Shown in pieces: positions 6,153 through 13,668 of a stretch of DNA of 18,457 nucleotides. The position numbers were made by a program, and so were the translations under genes. The stretch's first letter is position 1; each line of letters begins with the position of its first letter. The notes beneath the pieces are model-generated. The model ran no database searches. It was not told the DNA's origin and saw nothing but the letters and a program-made list of their open reading frames with translations. Origin of the DNA: an uncultured Erysipelotrichaceae bacterium (GTDB lineage: Bacteria; Bacillota_I; Bacilli_A; Erysipelotrichales; Erysipelotrichaceae); NCBI GenBank assembly GCA_902803275.1, contig CADCPE010000218.1, positions 1-18,457 of the forward strand. Direction: 5' to 3'.

Positions 6153-6835
6153 TCAAAGGATTGACAATAATATTCGGAAGTATTCTGTTTGTTGCCCTGA
6201 TAATAATATCTGTCATGGCGCTTTTTAAAATGCCTAGCGAAAACCGGCGCAAGACCTTCCACTTTGCATTCCTTTTTACCGTAACGATGTGGCTGTATGC
6301 CTTCGATGACTGGAGATACAGTGTGATTTCGATGCTTGCTTTTCTTGTTCTGGCTTTTCCGGTTCTTTGTGTTTTTGACAGGATACCATTCATTGCAAGA
6401 CATCTTCCCGAAAGAAAGAAAGGCGAATTCAAGCAGAGCTTGATCGCTGCTGCTTCCATGTACATAATCGTCGTGATGATCGGCTGGGGGCTGATGAAAC
6501 AAAGGTGCCTCTGCCTGGCTGCCTTCTACGCCTGGGGTCCGGGAGATGCTGCAGCAGCGCTGATCGGAAAGCGCTACGGCAGAACAAAGATAGGAAAACA
6601 GAAGAAAAAATCTCTGGAAGGATCCGCATCGATGTTTATTATTGCCTTTATATCGGTATACACAATACTCAGCCATAATGCTGCTTTTCCATCAGACAAG
6701 ATCGCGATCGTATCTTTTTTCACCGCCTTAGTTGCCGCCATTGTTGAACTGTATACTCTAAGCGGATATGACACGCTGTTTTGTCCAGTGTCAGCTGTCA
6801 TTACACTTAGTCTGTTCAGGCATTTAATGAGATAA
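6149..6835 (+). CDS. Polytopic lipid kinase of the SEC59/Dgk1/VTE5 (dolichol/diacylglycerol/phytol kinase-like) family
   Basis: A 228-residue membrane protein with about six or seven hydrophobic segments. The family signature is present: RRKTFHF (33-39) on the first loop, then PGDAAAALIGKRYGRTK (131-147), and KSLEGSA (154-160). In characterised eukaryotic members this region uses CTP to phosphorylate an isoprenoid alcohol or diacylglycerol; the bacterial substrate is not known. Some relatives look like phosphatidate cytidylyltransferases, but the spacing of GDAAA...KSLEGS favours the kinase family. The start is the ATG that overlaps the upstream small ORF. No strong ribosome site precedes it. 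An amidohydrolase gene follows after 54 bases. Confidence 0.82.
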   Translation: MIKGLTIIFGSILFVALIIISVMALFKMPSENRRKTFHFAFLFTVTMWLYAFDDWRYSVISMLAFLVLAFPVLCVFDRIPFIARHLPERKKGEFKQSLIAAASMYIIVVMIGWGLMKQRCLCLAAFYAWGPGDAAAALIGKRYGRTKIGKQKKKSLEGSASMFIIAFISVYTILSHNAAFPSDKIAIVSFFTALVAAIVELYTLSGYDTLFCPVSAVITLSLFRHLMR

Positions 6836-6889
6836 TATATGCAGTACAGTACTTTTCAATAATAATGAAAGAAACAGGAGAACGAATCT

Positions 6890-8170
6890 ATGAAATACGC
6901 GTTTATCAACGGCAATATCCTTGATGGAAACAGAGACATGACTCTCATGAAAGACAGGATCGTCTTAGTCAGCGATCAGAAGATCGAAGATATCGTTGAC
7001 AGGGATCGTGATCTGAGCGGATATGAAGTGATCGATCTGAAGGGACAGTATCTTCTGCCTGGCCTGATCAATATGCATGTCCATCTGGCAGGCAACGGCA
7101 AGCCGCAGAAGAAACAGCGTGATAATACAAAGCTCGTCAATCTGATCTTTTCCAATCCCATCAGCAGCAGGGTTGCCTACTATCTGGTCAAGAATTATGC
7201 GTCAATAGCTTTAAACAGCGGTCTTACGACAATCAGAACGGTAGGCGGACTTAAGGATCTGGATTCTCAGATAAGGGATGAAATCGATCAGGGAAAGATC
7301 CTTGGACCGAGGATCCTGTGCTCCAATGAAGGAATTTCCGTTCCTCACGGTCACATGGCCGGTTCGGTGGCTATAATCGCCAACAGCATTGAAGAAGCCA
7401 AGAAACATGTCGATCATCTTAAAGAAAAAAAGGCTGATCTGGTCAAGCTGATGATCACCGGCGGCGTCATGGATGCCAAGGTGAAAGGCGCTCCCGGAGA
7501 GATGAAGATGCCGGTCGAGATGATCAGGGAAGTCTGTGATTATGCCCACAGTCTTGGCTATATCGTGGCGGCTCACGTTGAATCAAGTGAAGGCGTAAGG
7601 ATCGCTTTGGAGAACGGAGTCGATTCGATCGAACATGGCGCAAAACTTGACGAACATATGATCGATCTTCTTAAAAAGAAAAAGGCATTCGTTACAACCA
7701 CGATATCGCCAGCTTTGCCTTATGCTCTGTTTGACCGCAGCATATCCAATGCTTCGGAGGTAGAACAGTATAACGGCAATGTCGTATTTGAAGGAATAGT
7801 CGAATGCTGCAAGACATGTCTGGAAAACGATATTCCGATCGCCTTAGGCAATGATGTAGGCTGTCCATGGGTCTCACAGTATGATTTCTGGAGGGAGATC
7901 GTCTATTTCCATAATTACATAGGTGTCTCGAATCAGTTCGCACTTTATACGGCGACTTTGAACAATGCGAAACTGGCCGGGATCGGGGATATTACCGGTT
8001 CAATCGAAAAGGGCAAGGATGCCGACATGATCGTTGTAAGAAACAATCCGCTTGAGGATCTGAAGACTCTGAGAGATGTACAGATGGTCATGGCAAGAGG
8101 AAGACTGATCAGGCAGCCTAAAGTCAAAAGAAAAGCGGAAGTTGATCAACAGCTTGATAAATTCATCTGA
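6890..8170 (+). CDS. Metal-dependent amidohydrolase (imidazolonepropionase/prolidase-like, COG1228)
   Basis: A 426-residue cytoplasmic enzyme of the amidohydrolase superfamily. The short N-terminal strand domain ends LPGLINMHVHLAG, with metal ligands His63 and His65. VKLMITGGVMD holds Lys187, the likely carboxylated bridging residue. AAHVES gives His229, SIEHGAKLD gives His249, and ALGNDVGCPW gives the catalytic Asp322. The C-terminal GKDADMIVV returns to the composite domain. All key residues are intact, so it should be active on an amide or cyclic amide; many COG1228 relatives are prolidases or Xaa-Pro/Arg dipeptidases, but the substrate cannot be called. AGGAG lies upstream of the ATG. It sits between the lipid kinase and an unknown lipoprotein gene. 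Confidence 0.92.
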   Translation: MKYAFINGNILDGNRDMTLMKDRIVLVSDQKIEDIVDRDRDLSGYEVIDLKGQYLLPGLINMHVHLAGNGKPQKKQRDNTKLVNLIFSNPISSRVAYYLVKNYASIALNSGLTTIRTVGGLKDLDSQIRDEIDQGKILGPRILCSNEGISVPHGHMAGSVAIIANSIEEAKKHVDHLKEKKADLVKLMITGGVMDAKVKGAPGEMKMPVEMIREVCDYAHSLGYIVAAHVESSEGVRIALENGVDSIEHGAKLDEHMIDLLKKKKAFVTTTISPALPYALFDRSISNASEVEQYNGNVVFEGIVECCKTCLENDIPIALGNDVGCPWVSQYDFWREIVYFHNYIGVSNQFALYTATLNNAKLAGIGDITGSIEKGKDADMIVVRNNPLEDLKTLRDVQMVMARGRLIRQPKVKRKAEVDQQLDKFI

Positions 8171-8191
8171 TTTTAAGGAGATATCTCTCAG

Positions 8192-9196
8192 ATGCATAAA
8201 AAGAAGGGAAAACTCATTATGATCGCATTACTATCAGCTTTGATGGCTTTTGGTCTTTTCGGCTGCGATAAGGAAAGTCCTGTCAGCGGAGGTGTGACAG
8301 ATAAAACCGATCCGAATGCACCTAAAGAGATAAGATCGAAAGATATATCTGAATTCAGCGTCAATTTCTTTCATGAGACAAGAAAGAATATAAATGATGA
8401 ACAGTTTTTCGACTTTGAAGTAAAGAAGAACGATGAAGGCATACTGATGGCGGAAGAAACCAATACCGGAATATCCCAAAAAGCTGACAAAGATCTTTTA
8501 GACAGTCTTCAGGAAGTCATCGACAGGTATCGGCTTGTTTCGATGAACGGATACTATCGAGTAACGGCAGGACTTCCTCCGGAATATCAGAAATGTACAC
8601 TTCGGGTGATCTATGGATCAGGAGAAAAACTCAGTTTCAGTGAAAATAACAACCCTAGCGCAAAGTGGACGGCAGCAGTTTACGATGTCTTTGCGAAATG
8701 GTTTGCAGAAAAAGGCGATGATTCCCTTTACCCCCAAAGGGAAGAGAGCCTGGTCTCAAGAATGGATATCGATGTAAAAGAAAACAGTATTCTAAGACAA
8801 TATATGACCGTACATGTCAAACAGGAGGATGCGATCGATCGTGATGAACAGCTGCTTGAAAAGCTGATCTACGATGATGAAAAGAAAGAAACGATCGAGG
8901 AAAAAAATGCCGCTATTCCTGAAGATTATTACACTAATATCACGGCGATCCTGAAGAAATATGCTTTCGATCTGAAATATCAGTACAGTTATTTTGAGCA
9001 CAATGACGGTTACTATGGCTTCAATGATGAACATGGCAATGATGAGCAGGACGGAAATGATCTGATAAGTCTATATGTCGAATTTGAGAGCGGAAACAGA
9101 TTGGATCTCAAGACCAGAAAAGACAGCGAGATAGCAGCGATGAAAGATCTGCTTGATGAACTATTGTCATACAACGATTCACTGTTTGAACAATGA
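8192..9196 (+). CDS. Lipoprotein of unknown function, probably with an internal duplication
   Basis: A 334-residue protein with a basic N-terminus, hydrophobic stretch and lipobox LFGC (Cys25), so it should be membrane-anchored outside the cell. I recognise no family. The mature part is acidic. Two halves share a similar order: a helix such as LLDSLQEVIDRYRL or ITAILKKYAFDL, then a long strand region ending in LRVIYGSGEKLSF or LYVEFESGNRLDL. This suggests a duplicated domain. AAGGAG at 8175-8180 is the ribosome site; the ATG is 21 bases after the amidohydrolase stop, so the two are likely co-transcribed. The small unknown gene at 9212 follows 15 bases after the stop. Confidence 0.85.
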   Translation: MHKKKGKLIMIALLSALMAFGLFGCDKESPVSGGVTDKTDPNAPKEIRSKDISEFSVNFFHETRKNINDEQFFDFEVKKNDEGILMAEETNTGISQKADKDLLDSLQEVIDRYRLVSMNGYYRVTAGLPPEYQKCTLRVIYGSGEKLSFSENNNPSAKWTAAVYDVFAKWFAEKGDDSLYPQREESLVSRMDIDVKENSILRQYMTVHVKQEDAIDRDEQLLEKLIYDDEKKETIEEKNAAIPEDYYTNITAILKKYAFDLKYQYSYFEHNDGYYGFNDEHGNDEQDGNDLISLYVEFESGNRLDLKTRKDSEIAAMKDLLDELLSYNDSLFEQ

Positions 9197-9211
9197 AATG
9201 GAAAGCTTTTG

Positions 9212-9619
9212 ATGGATTATTCGCTTGAAGAAAGATTTGTCAGAACATATATCAGAAAAAGCCGGCAGGATAGGCTTCTTTATGAACTGACTTCACCTGA
9301 AAAAAGATATAGAGGATTGAGCAGGTTCTGCCATCAGACAAAGGATCTGATAGATCGTAGTAAGATACTGATGTCAGGGCAGGATCTTGATGACAGCCAG
9401 GAACTGCAGAAGTTTATCAAGCAGCATAATGGAAACTGCATGATTCTTTCTCCGGATTCGTTTATTGATGAAAGCTCAATGGATCTGAATGAAGCACTTG
9501 AAGCGGCAAAGATGTCCTTTGATGCATCGATCATTCTGGGGGATGGTTTTGCGGTCATCTTCTCTGAAGCGGAAAAAGGCGGCAGAGACAGATTCCTGCT
9601 TAGCGAAAAATCGATCTGA
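9212..9619 (+). CDS. Conserved-looking small protein of unknown function
   Basis: A 135-residue soluble protein starting MDYSLEERFVRTYIRK, rich in basic residues at the N-terminus and ending GGRDRFLLSEKSI. The ATG at 9212 is preferred to a TTG at 9209 because GGAAAG at 9200-9205 is then well spaced. No signal peptide, membrane helix or catalytic motif is visible. The body predicts an alternation of helices and strands (NCMILSPDSF, DASIILGDGFAVIFSEA). I associate the pattern with uncharacterised Bacillota proteins but cannot name a family. It is the last gene before a 92-base gap and probably the end of the transcription unit that begins near 6081. Confidence 0.75.
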   Translation: MDYSLEERFVRTYIRKSRQDRLLYELTSPEKRYRGLSRFCHQTKDLIDRSKILMSGQDLDDSQELQKFIKQHNGNCMILSPDSFIDESSMDLNEALEAAKMSFDASIILGDGFAVIFSEAEKGGRDRFLLSEKSI

Positions 9620-9711
9620 AGGAGCATCTGGTTCCACTTAAGCTCATATAACAGGTATATAATTAGATTAAATAAATAAACATATGCAATAAATAATAGA
9701 AAGGGGTATTT

Positions 9712-10530
9712 ATGGGTTTATTCGATAAGAAATACTGTGATATCTGCGGCAAAGAGATCAAACTTCTGGGCAACAGAAAACTTGATGACGGCAACATGTG
9801 CAAGGACTGTGCCGCGAAGCTGTCACCTTGGTTTACTGGCAGAAGGAGTACTACTGTCGCCGCAATAAAGGAACAGCTGGACTACCGTGCCAAAAATGAG
9901 GAGCAGCTGAAGTTCTTCAACCCATCCAAGATCATCGGCAAGCGGTACAAAGTCTATATCGATGAGGGCAAAAGACAGTTTGCAGTCAGCGCTTCCAGCA
10001 ACTGGCGCAACAGCAATCCTGATCTGATCAGTTTCGATGATGTCAGAGATATCAAGATCGAGATCGATGAAGACAGGGATGAGCTCATGAACAAGGATGC
10101 GGAAGGCAAGGAGATCAGCTTCAATCCGCCTAAATACGAATATGAATACAAATTCACCGTAAATATCGGCGTTGTGAACAAGTTCTTCGATGATATGAGG
10201 TTTGAACTGACAAGCGATCGTCCGGAAGATCCGGTAAGTGAGCCATACAGAGAGTATGTCGAGATGGCAAAGGATATCGTCAAGACGATCACCGGCAAGG
10301 ACTTTGTAGAAGACAGAAGCGAATTCACCTATAGCGGTGCAGATAATACAGCGGCAAACGGCGAATGGTATTGCCCGAAGTGCGGTACCAAGAATACCGG
10401 TAACTACTGCATGAAATGCGGAACGGAGAGACCTAACATCTTTGAACCGTTCTTCTGCTCGAAGTGCGGTGAAAAGATCACTTCACCTGATGTGCTGTAT
10501 TGTCCAAGGTGCGGCAACAAGCTTAAATAA
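9712..10530 (+). CDS. DUF4428-type N-terminal zinc domain protein with C-terminal double zinc ribbon
   Basis: A 272-residue cytoplasmic protein. The N-terminal 40 residues resemble DUF4428: CDICGKEIKLLGNRKLDDG, then CKDC (Cys9, 12, 30, 33). The middle (about 60-200) is a charged alpha/beta region resembling a PH-like or lipid/peptide-binding fold, but I cannot name it. The C-terminus has two zinc ribbons, CPKC...CMKC (221-236) and CSKC...CPRC (249-267). Ribosome site AAAGGGG is at 9701-9707. A -10-like TATAAT at 9658-9663 lies upstream without a clear -35. The gene ends at its own terminator (10536-10554), so it is probably monocistronic. Proteins of this layout often sit in housekeeping or stress regions; the role is unknown. 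Confidence 0.85.
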   Translation: MGLFDKKYCDICGKEIKLLGNRKLDDGNMCKDCAAKLSPWFTGRRSTTVAAIKEQLDYRAKNEEQLKFFNPSKIIGKRYKVYIDEGKRQFAVSASSNWRNSNPDLISFDDVRDIKIEIDEDRDELMNKDAEGKEISFNPPKYEYEYKFTVNIGVVNKFFDDMRFELTSDRPEDPVSEPYREYVEMAKDIVKTITGKDFVEDRSEFTYSGADNTAANGEWYCPKCGTKNTGNYCMKCGTERPNIFEPFFCSKCGEKITSPDVLYCPRCGNKLK

Positions 10531-10535
10531 CGATG

Positions 10536-10554
10536 AGCTCCTGCGGGAGCTTTT
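10536..10554 (+). terminator. Short intrinsic terminator
   Basis: AGCTCC (10536-10541) pairs with GGAGCT (10546-10551) around a 4-base loop and is followed by TTT. It sits six bases after the stop of the zinc-ribbon gene. Confidence 0.7.
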
Positions 10555-10615
10555 CAATGGAATAGTTTTTCTAAAATGATAGAATAAAGATATAAATTAA
10601 GGAGAATAATAGATA

Positions 10616-10990
10616 ATGGAAATGAAATTTTATCGTTGTGCAAAATGCGGCCAGATGGTAGCTATCGTTGAAAAGAAAGGCTGCCCGATCATGTGCTGTG
10701 GTCAGCCGATGGAAGAGGTCGTTGCCGGTACAACTGATGCTTCAGTAGAGAAGCATGTACCTGTGATCAAACAGGAAGGAAATCTTGTGACGGTCACAGT
10801 CGGAGCTGTTGAGCATCCGATGGTTGAAGAACACTATATCGAATGGATCGCTCTGCAGACAAAACAGGGCAACCAGCGCAAGAAACTAAATCCTGGCGAT
10901 AAACCTGAAGCAGCATTCGCTCTGGTAGACGGTGATGAAGTAGTTGCCGCTTACGCATATTGCAACCTGCATTCTCTCTGGAAAGCATAA
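10616..10990 (+). CDS. dfx: Desulfoferrodoxin (superoxide reductase)
   Basis: A 124-residue protein that reduces superoxide to hydrogen peroxide without making oxygen, typical of anaerobes. The N-terminal desulforedoxin domain has the FeCys4 set YRCAKC (Cys8, Cys11) and CCGQPM (Cys27, Cys28). The catalytic domain has EKHVPVI (Glu45, Lys46, His47), EHPMVEEHYIEW (His67, His73) and CNLHSLWK (Cys116, His119), which gives the four-His, one-Cys square-pyramidal iron site. The catalytic Glu-Lys pair is intact; Ser replaces the usual Gly in CxxHGLW. AAGGAG at 10599-10604 fits the ATG at 10616 better than the in-frame ATG at 10622. The gene appears monocistronic and is followed 40 bases later by the metal exporter; both suit oxidative or metal defence. 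Confidence 0.96.
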   Translation: MEMKFYRCAKCGQMVAIVEKKGCPIMCCGQPMEEVVAGTTDASVEKHVPVIKQEGNLVTVTVGAVEHPMVEEHYIEWIALQTKQGNQRKKLNPGDKPEAAFALVDGDEVVAAYAYCNLHSLWKA

Positions 10991-10996
10991 TTCAGT

Positions 10997-11017
10997 GCCC
11001 TGCGAAAGCGGGGCTTT
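10997..11017 (+). terminator. Intrinsic terminator after desulfoferrodoxin, merging into the next promoter
   Basis: GCCCTGC (10997-11003) pairs with GCGGGGC (11008-11014), with one G-T pair, around a GAAA tetraloop. TTT follows. Its T-run runs directly into a TATAAT at 11017-11022. Confidence 0.6.
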
Positions 11018-11029
11018 ATAATTATTTAT

Positions 11030-12163
11030 ATGAACATCATATACAGAATTTTCAGATTGGACCGCAGCACAAGAGAAGGGGTCGTTTCTGCGACTTCCAT
11101 CCTTTCCATTGTCGTAAATATCTCGGTCGCACTGCTTAAAGTCATAGTCGGTATCCTGGCATCTTCAATCGCGATCATATCAGAAGGTATAAACAACGCT
11201 ACTGATGCCTTGTCATCGCTACTGACGCTTGTCGGTATTAAACTCGCAAACCGCAAGCCGGACAAGAAACATCCTTTCGGCTATGGCAGAGTGGAATACA
11301 TCACCAATCTGATCATAGCAGCGATCATTCTTGTATCGGGCTTGCTGACGCTAAAGGATTCGATAGTAAAGATATTCATACCGGAAGAGCTGAATACGAC
11401 ATTTGTTTCGATCGCCCTGGTAGCAGTTTCCGCCGTTGTCAAATATGTTCTGGGGACTTACACGATCAGTCAGGGGAAGAAAGTCAATTCTGATACTCTG
11501 GAGGCTGTCGGATTGGATTGCCGCAACGACTCTTTTGTCTCCCTGATCACGATCGGCGTTTCTTTGATCTATATCCTGTTTGGCATAAACATCGATGCCT
11601 TCGCGGGTGTCTTTACTTCTTATCTGATCATCAAGGCAGGCTATGAGATCATGTCTACCACGATCTCTGAACTGCTGGGCCAGCCTGCAGATGAAGAACT
11701 TGCCAGAGCGCTGTATAAAGATATCAGATCGACGGATGGAGTCATCAACGCCGTGGATATGGTCCTTCACAATTACGGTCCTGATATGTATACGGGTTCG
11801 GTAAATGTTGAGATAGACCATAAGAAAACGGCTGCTGAGATCTTTGAATTTCTAAGGACCCTGCAGACAAAGATCTATGAGAAGTATAAAGTTGCGATGG
11901 TTTTCGGCATCTATGCGGTCGATAACGATTCCAAGGTAAACAAAAAACTCAGAAAACAGGTCACGGAATTTGCGAAAGAGAATCCGCATGTCAAGTCATA
12001 CCATGCGGTCTATTCTGACACAAAAGCGAATACCATCTATTGCGATATCGTCGTCGATTACGATGCGGACAGGGCAAAAATCTATAAGGATTTTACGGAT
12101 TATCTGAGGGATCTTTATCCAAAGAAGGAAATAAAGGTAAATCTAGATACGGAATTTGTATGA
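11030..12163 (+). CDS. Cation diffusion facilitator (CDF) exporter, probably manganese-type
   Basis: A 377-residue inner-membrane protein with six hydrophobic segments in the first 215 residues. The usual zinc-site His residues are absent. Helix 2 has EGINNATDA (Asn55, Asp59) and helix 5 has LDCRNDSF (Asp163, Asp167). This Asn-Asp/Asp-Asp site matches the pneumococcal MntE type, which exports Mn2+. HPFGYGRVEY after helix 2 is the family motif. The cytoplasmic part is longer than a standard CDF: one ferredoxin-like domain (about 225-300) and a second stretch (about 305-375), so two tandem domains are likely. The start has no ribosome site; see the finding on this gene. Metal specificity is inference. 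Confidence 0.9.
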   Translation: MNIIYRIFRLDRSTREGVVSATSILSIVVNISVALLKVIVGILASSIAIISEGINNATDALSSLLTLVGIKLANRKPDKKHPFGYGRVEYITNLIIAAIILVSGLLTLKDSIVKIFIPEELNTTFVSIALVAVSAVVKYVLGTYTISQGKKVNSDTLEAVGLDCRNDSFVSLITIGVSLIYILFGINIDAFAGVFTSYLIIKAGYEIMSTTISELLGQPADEELARALYKDIRSTDGVINAVDMVLHNYGPDMYTGSVNVEIDHKKTAAEIFEFLRTLQTKIYEKYKVAMVFGIYAVDNDSKVNKKLRKQVTEFAKENPHVKSYHAVYSDTKANTIYCDIVVDYDADRAKIYKDFTDYLRDLYPKKEIKVNLDTEFV

Positions 12164-12187
12164 ACGATACCGTCAATTCCGTTTATG

Positions 12188-12210
12188 AAGTCACGAAAGT
12201 GACTTTTTTC
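12188..12210 (+). terminator. Intrinsic terminator after the CDF exporter gene
   Basis: AAGTCAC (12188-12194) pairs with GTGACTT (12199-12205) around GAAA and is followed by a T-run to 12209. Confidence 0.9.
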
Positions 12211-12221
12211 TTTTTCAGGAT

Positions 12222-12270
12222 AACTTCAAATTGAGTTCAGTTAGAGTTCACAGAGAGAAAATAATATAAT
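12222..12270 (+). promoter_or_regulatory. VTC operon promoter with three 11-bp direct repeats
   Basis: TATAAT lies at 12265-12270, 20 bases before the VTC gene start. No good -35 is present. Instead AACTTCA (12222), GAGTTCA (12233) and GAGTTCA (12244) recur every 11 bases, ending 14 bases before the -10. This is the geometry of OmpR/PhoB-family response-regulator sites, which replace a weak -35. Identity of the regulator is inference. Confidence 0.6.
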
Positions 12271-12290
12271 AACGTAAGGAGGGCGAGAAG

Positions 12291-12968
12291 ATGGAAACGT
12301 TCAGAAGATACGAAAAGAAATATCTGCTTGACAGATCCCAGTATCTTCAGCTGATGGAAAAGCTGAAGGATCACGTCAGACAGGACAAGTTCTTTGAAGC
12401 AAATATCCGTTCGATCTACTATGATACGAAGAAGTTTGAACTAATCAGAAGATCGATCGAAAAACCTGAATACAAGGAAAAGCTCAGAGTCAGATCCTAC
12501 AGCGAACCGAAACCGGATGATCTCGTGTTCGTGGAGATGAAGAAGAAGCTGGACGGCATCGTCTACAAGCGCAGGACCAAAGCCTATGCAGGAGAAGTGC
12601 TGAACGATATCTATGAGTGCCGCTTCTCTGATCCGCAGGTCGGAAAAGAGATCAGATACGCGCTGAACTACTATGACAGACTTCGCCCGGCCGTCTATAT
12701 CGGATGCAACAGGACATCATATGTGGCCAATGACGACAAGAATCTGAGGATCACATTTGATAAGGACATCAGATACAGAATGAAGAAGCTCAGTCTCAAC
12801 GCTTCTGATGAATACGACAAACCCGTAACGGACAAGATCGTTATGGAACTTAAAGTTAAAGATGCCATGCCGCTATGGCTGACAGAAATACTGGATGAGG
12901 TAAAGGCTTACCCAAGAGGTTTCTCGAAAGTGGGTACAGCATTCCTGAACGAATTAAGAGGAGAGTAA
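12291..12968 (+). CDS. VTC-domain protein, probable polyphosphate polymerase
   Basis: A 225-residue protein filling one VTC domain (triphosphate tunnel fold), as in the catalytic core of yeast Vtc4, which makes polyphosphate from ATP. Conserved charged strands are visible: RYEKKYLL (6-13), RSIYYDT (40-46), KEKLRVRSY (62-70), VFVEMKKKLDG (79-89), VYKRR (91-95), YIGCNRTSYV (136-145), ITFDKDIRYR (154-163), IVMELKV (183-189) and FSKVGTAF (211-218). No membrane segment is present; it likely works at the membrane with the DUF4956 protein encoded four bases downstream, a common VTC neighbour. AAGGAGGG at 12276-12283 is the ribosome site. Polymer-forming activity is inferred from the family; bacterial members are mostly untested. 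Confidence 0.9.
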   Translation: METFRRYEKKYLLDRSQYLQLMEKLKDHVRQDKFFEANIRSIYYDTKKFELIRRSIEKPEYKEKLRVRSYSEPKPDDLVFVEMKKKLDGIVYKRRTKAYAGEVLNDIYECRFSDPQVGKEIRYALNYYDRLRPAVYIGCNRTSYVANDDKNLRITFDKDIRYRMKKLSLNASDEYDKPVTDKIVMELKVKDAMPLWLTEILDEVKAYPRGFSKVGTAFLNELRGE

Positions 12969-12972
12969 AAAC

Positions 12973-13647
12973 ATGGAGAACATTTTATCAAGCATTTTCA
13001 CGGGTTCATTGACACTGGGCCAGTTCCTGCTGGCGATCTCTGCCAGCATGATCTTGGGATTCATCGCTGCCCTGGTGTTCATGTTCAGAAACACATATAC
13101 AAAATCATTTATTACTGCGCTGGTATTGATCCCGGCTATTGAAACAGTCGTCATCATGCTGGTAAACGACAATCTGGGTGTCGGCTTATCCGTAGCCGGA
13201 TCATTTGCCCTGATCAGATTCCGTTCTGTTAAAGGCAACGCCAAAGAACTGGCCGCCGTATTCCTGGCTATGACGATCGGTATCATCTGCGGGACCGGCT
13301 ATATCGTGATCGCCGCTATCTTCACTCTGTTACTTTGCCTGGTAATGTTCCTTCTGACACTGACAGGATTCGGCAAGGCTTCGGAAAACGACAGATATCT
13401 GAAGATCACGATCCCTGAATCACTTAACTATGATGAAGTATTTGAGGGCGTCCTGGACAAATACTGCTCTGCCTGGGAACTTGAGTCGATCAAGACCCTG
13501 ACTTTAGGCTCGCTTTTCAGAATCGAATACAAGATCACGATGAAGGATGCTGCATCAACCAAGAAGATGATCGATGAACTCAGAACCAGAAACGGCAATC
13601 TTGAGATCATGTGCAGCAAGCCTGCTACAAACAGAGACGAACTATAA
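12973..13647 (+). CDS. DUF4956 family membrane protein
   Basis: A 224-residue protein with about four membrane segments (roughly 15-38, 44-65, 94-108, 110-131) and a cytoplasmic C-terminal domain of about 90 residues. The family hallmark GSFALIRFRSVKGNAKE lies at 76-92. DUF4956 proteins are usually encoded beside VTC-domain polyphosphate polymerases and CotH-type kinases, so a role as membrane partner or channel for the polymer is plausible, but it is unproven. The ATG lies four bases after the VTC stop, with GAGGAG at the end of the VTC gene as ribosome site. The lipoprotein gene follows 21 bases later. Confidence 0.9.
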   Translation: MENILSSIFTGSLTLGQFLLAISASMILGFIAALVFMFRNTYTKSFITALVLIPAIETVVIMLVNDNLGVGLSVAGSFALIRFRSVKGNAKELAAVFLAMTIGIICGTGYIVIAAIFTLLLCLVMFLLTLTGFGKASENDRYLKITIPESLNYDEVFEGVLDKYCSAWELESIKTLTLGSLFRIEYKITMKDAASTKKMIDELRTRNGNLEIMCSKPATNRDEL

Positions 13648-13668
13648 AAAAAAGACGAGATAAGAAAA

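Noticed and set aside
6125..6676. 183-codon open frame on the minus strand inside the lipid kinase gene
   Set aside because: The composition looks like an antisense shadow, no family or ribosome site is apparent, and the plus-strand frame has clear kinase motifs.
8178..8187. GAGATATCTC palindrome at the ribosome site of the unknown lipoprotein gene
   Set aside because: Ten bases with no room for a loop; likely chance and too short for an operator call.
11351..11821. 156-codon minus-strand frame inside the CDF exporter gene
   Set aside because: It is rich in Asp/Arg/Ile from reversed GATC-type codons and lies wholly within a strong coding frame.
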